A DNA stretch of 64,000 nucleotides from Dysidea avara (taxonomy: Eukaryota > Porifera > Demospongiae > Dictyoceratida > Dysideidae). The notes beneath the pieces are model-generated. The model saw nothing but the letters and a program-made list of their open reading frames with translations, was not told the DNA's origin and made no database searches. Below, piece after piece: positions 59,476 through 64,000 of this stretch (position 1 is the first letter of the stretch; each line of letters starts with the position of its first letter). The stretch covers positions 23,820,672-23,884,671 of the forward strand of contig NC_089277.1 in the NCBI RefSeq assembly GCF_963678975.1. Direction: 5' to 3'. The translations under genes and the position numbers were made by a program.

Positions 59476-59878
59476 TGCTGTACATACATATATACCTTCA
59501 CATGATACAGGCTGAATATGACTGATTTATTACAGTCAGCGGCCACTCTAGAGCTGGGGGCACGAGTATTAACAGTGTGGGTTTGCTGTAGTGTAAAATG
59601 GATTTCAAGAGGAACAGGTGTGCCCCCCCAGGATTTATACAACATAAAAACTGTTGAAATCAACAATACTGACGCATGAGTCTTAAAACTGGCTTTCACT
59701 CATAGGGGGACCCTTATGATTAGAGTACCTTACTGGTCTACATGTATGTCATTGTATGCATAAGAGGTGACCACATTCATAAAATCTGTTCATTTTTATC
59801 TAAACATTCCAATAATCAGACAAAATGAAAATAAATAAATAAAATGCAAAAGAGAAGTAGTTGACCATTCAATTAGAA

Positions 59879-60097
59879 CAGTAGACCCTCAGTTATCTGA
59901 CCCTTGTTTATCCGTACCCTCGTTTATATGAAATTGGTAAATGACTGTTCTATTAGAGCATTTGAGTCCAAGTATACATTCTATTGGAGTAACAGAGCTC
60001 TCAATGTATGGGCTTCATTATCCAAACAATGCACTTATCCGAACACTTTTACCATTGCCTGAGACATGCTGGGGTTTGGATAACTGAGGGTCTACTG
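59879..60097. mobile_element. pogo/Tigger-like MITE, 219 bp
   Basis: Ends CAGTAGACCCTCAGTTATC and GATAACTGAGGGTCTACTG are near-perfect inverts with TTATCCG..AC subterminal blocks, typical of pogo-type elements. TA follows the right end; the left flank is AA. A motif doublet (59942-59993) sits in the middle. Confidence 0.75.
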
Positions 60098-60433
60098 TAA
60101 TTGAACATGGCTTTGCATCATAATATGGTGGTACTGCGTAGTACGGAACTTCATAAGCAAAATACTGTGTGAAATGCTGTACTCTAGTTTAAAATTCCTA
60201 ATTTCTTCTTATACCATATCTAGAGAGAAATTTTGGTGGGGGAAAACTTAGGTGATTTGATACAAATTTGCCAAAGTTTAACCCACCAATTACTCGTAGC
60301 ACATGAAAATAGCATCCTTATAGTTCAAGATTGAGCTTCAATTTGCTAGTGTTTGTTTCTTCTAATGCAAGTTCGCTGGCTATTTGCCAAAGTTTCCCTC
60401 TATACGGAACTTGTTTGTTAATTTTTTTTGTCA

Positions 60434-60649
60434 ATAGACGATATGCACACTCTATTACCCGAACGAAAAATGATCAATTAAGCGTAGACAGCGCAAAACT
60501 CGACAGTAACTTAAAAGCGGAAGTCCCATACAAAAGTATGGGAAGCAAATGCGGCTCGAGCAATAACTCACCACTCGAGCTAAGGACAGGCGATCTCGCT
60601 TGCCATACACTTCTTTTCGTTCGAGTAATAGAGTGTGCATATCGTCTAT
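60434..60649. mobile_element. MITE with 3-bp TCA duplication, 216 bp
   Basis: Inverted ends of nearly 40 bp begin ATAGACGATATGCACACTCT and continue through ATTACCCGAACGAAAA. They are flanked by TCA at 60431-60433 and 60650-60652. The interior has a TCCCATAC..GTATGGGA palindrome and CTCGAG repeats. Superfamily uncertain. Confidence 0.8.
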
Positions 60650-61140
60650 TCATGACCACTATTAAAGCTAGCTACCATCACATATGTAATACAATAATAC
60701 AATTCTAGTTTTAATCATATTCATGAGTGATATCATGGTCTACAGCAATCATGAATCTAATAATTATATTCATAAAAGCACAAGAGCTGTCCACTTACAT
60801 TCCAGCTACACCTATACTACTGATGTGCACCAACGGCACCAACATCTGACATAGACATGAGACTAACTCACTTACAACAGCAGTATACTTCATACATACG
60901 CTTTGTGCCTATCATTCCACAAGCAGTCCATTTCCTGGTGGTAGGCAACATCTCACTAACTACCTGCATGTGTATTCCAATATGTTGGTGCAATAACATT
61001 GTGAAACATGCATACCCAGATATCAAAGCCGTACTGTGCTGTGGCCTCTATAGTATATGGAAGGATAAGTAAGACAATATTGTATGGCTATCCATATGTA
61101 GCTGTAGCCACTTTTCTGCTACACTTGACTAAACACTATA

Positions 61141-61915
61141 TAGGGTGCACCGATACATTAATCAGAATATTGGTTAATACTTTATCGGCCACTATTTGCT
61201 TATATCGGTATTGGATGAATGACTACCAATATAACTGCTATTGATTATGTGATAATAATACTGTAGTATTGTTTACCTTTCACCCGTGTATATTCTCTCA
61301 ACAGGCAGCTAGCTACATCAAGAAGAAATCCACCAGAGATTCCACAACAGCCTGGGCATGGCTTATAAATACACACGCATCAATTATATTTTTATATAAT
61401 AACAAACTTGTGTCGACAAACTATAAGTTCACTATCTGTATTCATTACTAGTATACTCAAAATTCCAAGGTAAGTTTACTAATAAAACGTCTGCCAGTCA
61501 TCCTACCAATCAATGTCTAGTTCTATTTAAAGCCATACACTGCTCACATGAACTGGCAATTGTGTTTCCACGCCAGACGGTTAGCCACCCCCTTCATATT
61601 ATTGGCAGTCTCAGGGGTGTTTGTGATGAGAAGAGGGGGAGGCTAACCCCAAAGAATGCAGCAACACTACTATTTGTTAAGAACTAATAATTTTGATGTA
61701 CATCACCATTAGCAACATATTAGCTTATTTCATACTCCAAATATCTTGTGCTAATGAAGCAATATATTTGTTGATTTGATATTTAACACAATGATGTGTA
61801 GATATATATGCAATATAAATAGTTGAGTATCAGTATCGACTATTGGTATAGGCCCTTATCTGCTACATTTTAACGACTATTGGTATATCGGCAAAATCCT
61901 GTATTGCTGCACACA
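61141..61915. mobile_element. Decayed hAT-like element
   Basis: The left end TAGGGTGCACCGATA is typical of hAT elements. The right side has ACTATTGGTATATCGGC and TATTGCTGCACACA, a degenerate complement. The ends are not clean enough to define a target duplication. Short open frames inside are unrecognised. Confidence 0.45.
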
Positions 61916-62116
61916 TCAGGCAGGTGGTAGAAAATTATGTTGAATAAATTTTTTAATTCTGTAGCAACTTGACAAAATGTTTTGAAGGCACTTTTGGGCT
62001 AGATTTTACCCAACCAACACTGTCATGTCGTCATGAGGGGAAAATGAGGCAAGTTTTTGGGTGACATTTTATCACGGGCCATGCCTACTCCTTCGTAATG
62101 ATCAGTTTCATTATAG
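61916..62116 (+). repeat. Fragment of the 4-kb inverted-structure family
   Basis: TTCTGTAGCAACTTG, GTCGTCATGAGG, TTTTTGGGTGA and GGGCCATGCCTACTCC match the right arm near 27590-27740 in the same orientation. Confidence 0.75.
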
Positions 62117-63284
62117 AGGACTTGCACGTGTGACGACATGGGTTAGCAAGTTGTCAAGCGGTCATGTTTTGGGACAACTTTCTATGGCGCACATTGGGTC
62201 AGAGCGAAGGTAATAACATACATTTACTAAGGGCTAGATATAGTGACACTGGAAAGCAGGGCTAGGTTCGAAATAGAATTCCTCAACATTGGCTACGTGA
62301 AACAGGTGGCCAATTAGTTTTTGATGAATTGCTCACCAATTCTAGCTTCTTCACTGTTTCTAATGAGCTGGATGCTATTTACTCAACAGAACTATACACA
62401 TCCGCTTCACTATAGACGATTACAAACAGTAAGAAGGCGATTTTCAGTCATCACGTTGTCCCAAAACATGACCAACAGCTGCGGTTGCTTAGCAATTACG
62501 ATGAATTATGCAGACATGGGGTCAAGTACATTTAAAAGTACTTAAGTAAAGTACTTTTGAATTTTCCAAGTACAAGTACAAGTACTCCTGCAGCAATCAA
62601 GATAGTACTTAAGTAAAGTACAAGTACATGCTGGAAGACTTAAGTAAAGTACTTTTGAATTTTCCAAGTACAAGTACAAGTACTCCTGCAGCAATCAAGA
62701 TAGTACTTAAGTAAAGTACAAGTACATGCTGGAAGTACTTAAGTAAAGTACAAGTACATTTTGCTGTAGTAAAATATACACTGTATTCAGTGTATCGTAG
62801 TATGTAAGTGTGCCTAGAGGGGTTGATACTTTCAGGTTTTTGTCAACCATTCTCTCTCTTAAACTCTTAAAATGCACTGCCTTGAACAGCAGCATTGTTT
62901 TTGTTTGCTAGAAAGCTATGACATCATTAATCGTGGCAACATGATACATAGTATGGTTGGGAAGGTAGTAGAAGAATCGCAAGTAGTTGTAAATTGCACA
63001 TTCATACAATTTTGTCATTCTCATTGTACACCCACTGTGTACAAACTACGTACAGTGTTTGCAGTACTTACAAGTACTTAAAAGTACTTTAAGTACTCAA
63101 GTACATACAAGTACTTAGTACTTAGTAAAGTACTTGAGTATAAGTACAAGTACATTGGGAAAATTAAGAAAGTATTTAAGTAAAGTACAAGTACTTTCAA
63201 ATTTGTACTTAAGTGTACTTAAGTATAAGTACTCATGTACTTGGCCCCATGTCTGGAATTATGTCACCCTGCAAGTCCTCTATA
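62116..63284. mobile_element. Outer inverted element hosting a hAT insertion
   Basis: TAGAGGACTTGCACGTGTGA near 62115 is inverted at 63264-63284 (TCACCCTGCAAGTCCTCTA). Inside, GGTCATGTTTTGGGACAAC (62160) is inverted at 62456. The hAT element at 62511-63255 splits its right part. Class unknown. Confidence 0.65.
62511..63255. mobile_element. hAT-type element rich in AAGTACTT repeats, 745 bp, perfect 8-bp target duplication
   Basis: Ends CAGACATGGGGTCAAGTAC and GTACTTGGCCCCATGTCTG are inverted. GAATTATG flanks both sides exactly (62503-62510, 63256-63263). Dozens of AAGTACTT/CAAGTACAAGTA units fill both subterminal regions, including a 100-bp direct duplication at 62554-62733. No transposase is present. 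Confidence 0.92.
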
Positions 63285-64000
63285 GCACTGTAACCTTGTT
63301 CAGTAGTAGTCTATCAAGTACAAGAGACTCACTTGAGATTAGCAATGAAATACCCTAATAAAGCAGTCGCCATAATACCATGTACCATATTCTAATAGAA
63401 CAGTCATGGCCATACTATAGCTATTCATATACAACAAGTATAAGGAAAAATTAGGATCATACGAGAAAAAGTAAAGAAAAGTGTGAGAAGCACCAATCCA
63501 GACACTATGAAAACTTCCATTACAAATGTAGGGAAGCCATCATGCAGTGCTGTCATGAACTGAAACCTTGCGCTGTCAGAGAAGAGATTGGGACACAAAG
63601 TAGACCATAGGTAAGTCCATGATGCATGCACTGTATGCACTGTGGCATGCCAAAAGGCACCTGTCAAGCTGAAGAACTTGAAAAACTGTAGCCTTAGCTG
63701 CTTTAAATTGTTGGGGTGAGCCTGAGCGAGCCCCACAAATGGCAGTAGTCACTCATACGTCCGACCATTCCTGAGAGTTCACGTAATGAACACGGACAGC
63801 CCCACACTGGTAATGCTCAACTCTACGTACGACTGTACATCTGACCATTCCCAAGAGTTTACGTAAGGAACATGGAAAAATGCGCCACATGGCTTAGAAT
63901 TTGTCACTTCGCTCACAACTTATTCTACAAAGAAGACCGACTTGGAAGAAAGCTGGGAAAGAACAAGACAGGGCGAGGAGGGAACACCGGCTGGTGAATG
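63285..64000. other. Intergenic; repeat fragment at 63580-63710
   Basis: Two reverse-oriented motif copies lie at 63349-63370 and 63388-63407. Positions 63580-63710 (GGGACACAAAGTAGACCA, CCAAAAGGCACCTGTC) match the unit of the 4-kb structure. The minus-strand frame at 63425-63736 runs antisense through this repeat and is not called. No gene is seen to the end. Confidence 0.5.

Noticed and set aside
63425-63736. 103-codon minus-strand frame
   Set aside because: It runs antisense through a fragment of the dispersed repeat that also forms the 4-kb structure; no domain.

Overview
This window looks like metazoan nuclear DNA, most likely from a demosponge. It is AT-rich, the coding genes have short GT..AG introns or a single coding exon, and most of the rest is non-autonomous transposons. 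The sponge assignment rests on a decayed multi-membrane-pass gene of a type I associate with large demosponge families, and on retrotransposon fragments of sponge type. Both are from memory, not from a search. No rRNA, true tRNA, CRISPR or bacterial operon is visible.

Protein-coding content is sparse. Four paralogous genes lie on the minus strand (13722-15392, 22395-23693, 50683-52161, 57560-59014). Each has a single coding exon, a type II signal anchor, a variable Ser/Thr/Gln-rich stem and a conserved luminal domain of about 370 residues that resembles a glycosyltransferase but which I cannot assign. A decayed fifth copy lies at 1728-2106. A multi-pass membrane protein gene (6011-9760) is a pseudogene, broken by frameshifts and by a 237-bp CACTG-ended MITE with a 3-bp target duplication. 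The most unusual gene is at 35788-39389 on the plus strand. Eleven exons join in frame to give 650 residues: hexapeptide repeats, a CXXC zinc finger with one zinc ligand changed to Tyr, and a complete Ulp1/SENP-type cysteine protease domain.

The rest is a transposon landscape. At least five hAT-type elements keep target duplications of 8 bp (12712-13127, 24279-24910, 32417-32753, 32849-33191, 35133-35432, 62511-63255; one duplication has a mismatch). There are TA-flanked MITEs, two tRNA-derived SINEs with a shared tail, three LINE 3' remnants, and a roughly 4-kb inverted-repeat structure (23779-27773) that has absorbed at least five other insertions. A short motif, TGACTGYTCTATTAGAGTAT, recurs more than 15 times in both orientations, often as doublets and inside unrelated hAT-like elements.

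The four paralogues probably arose by local duplication, followed by transposon expansion between copies. All four have a plausible splice acceptor just upstream of the ATG, so each probably has a non-coding 5' exon farther upstream. The CXXC-protease gene is the best candidate for something undescribed: a CpG-reader-like module on a deSUMOylase-like protease.
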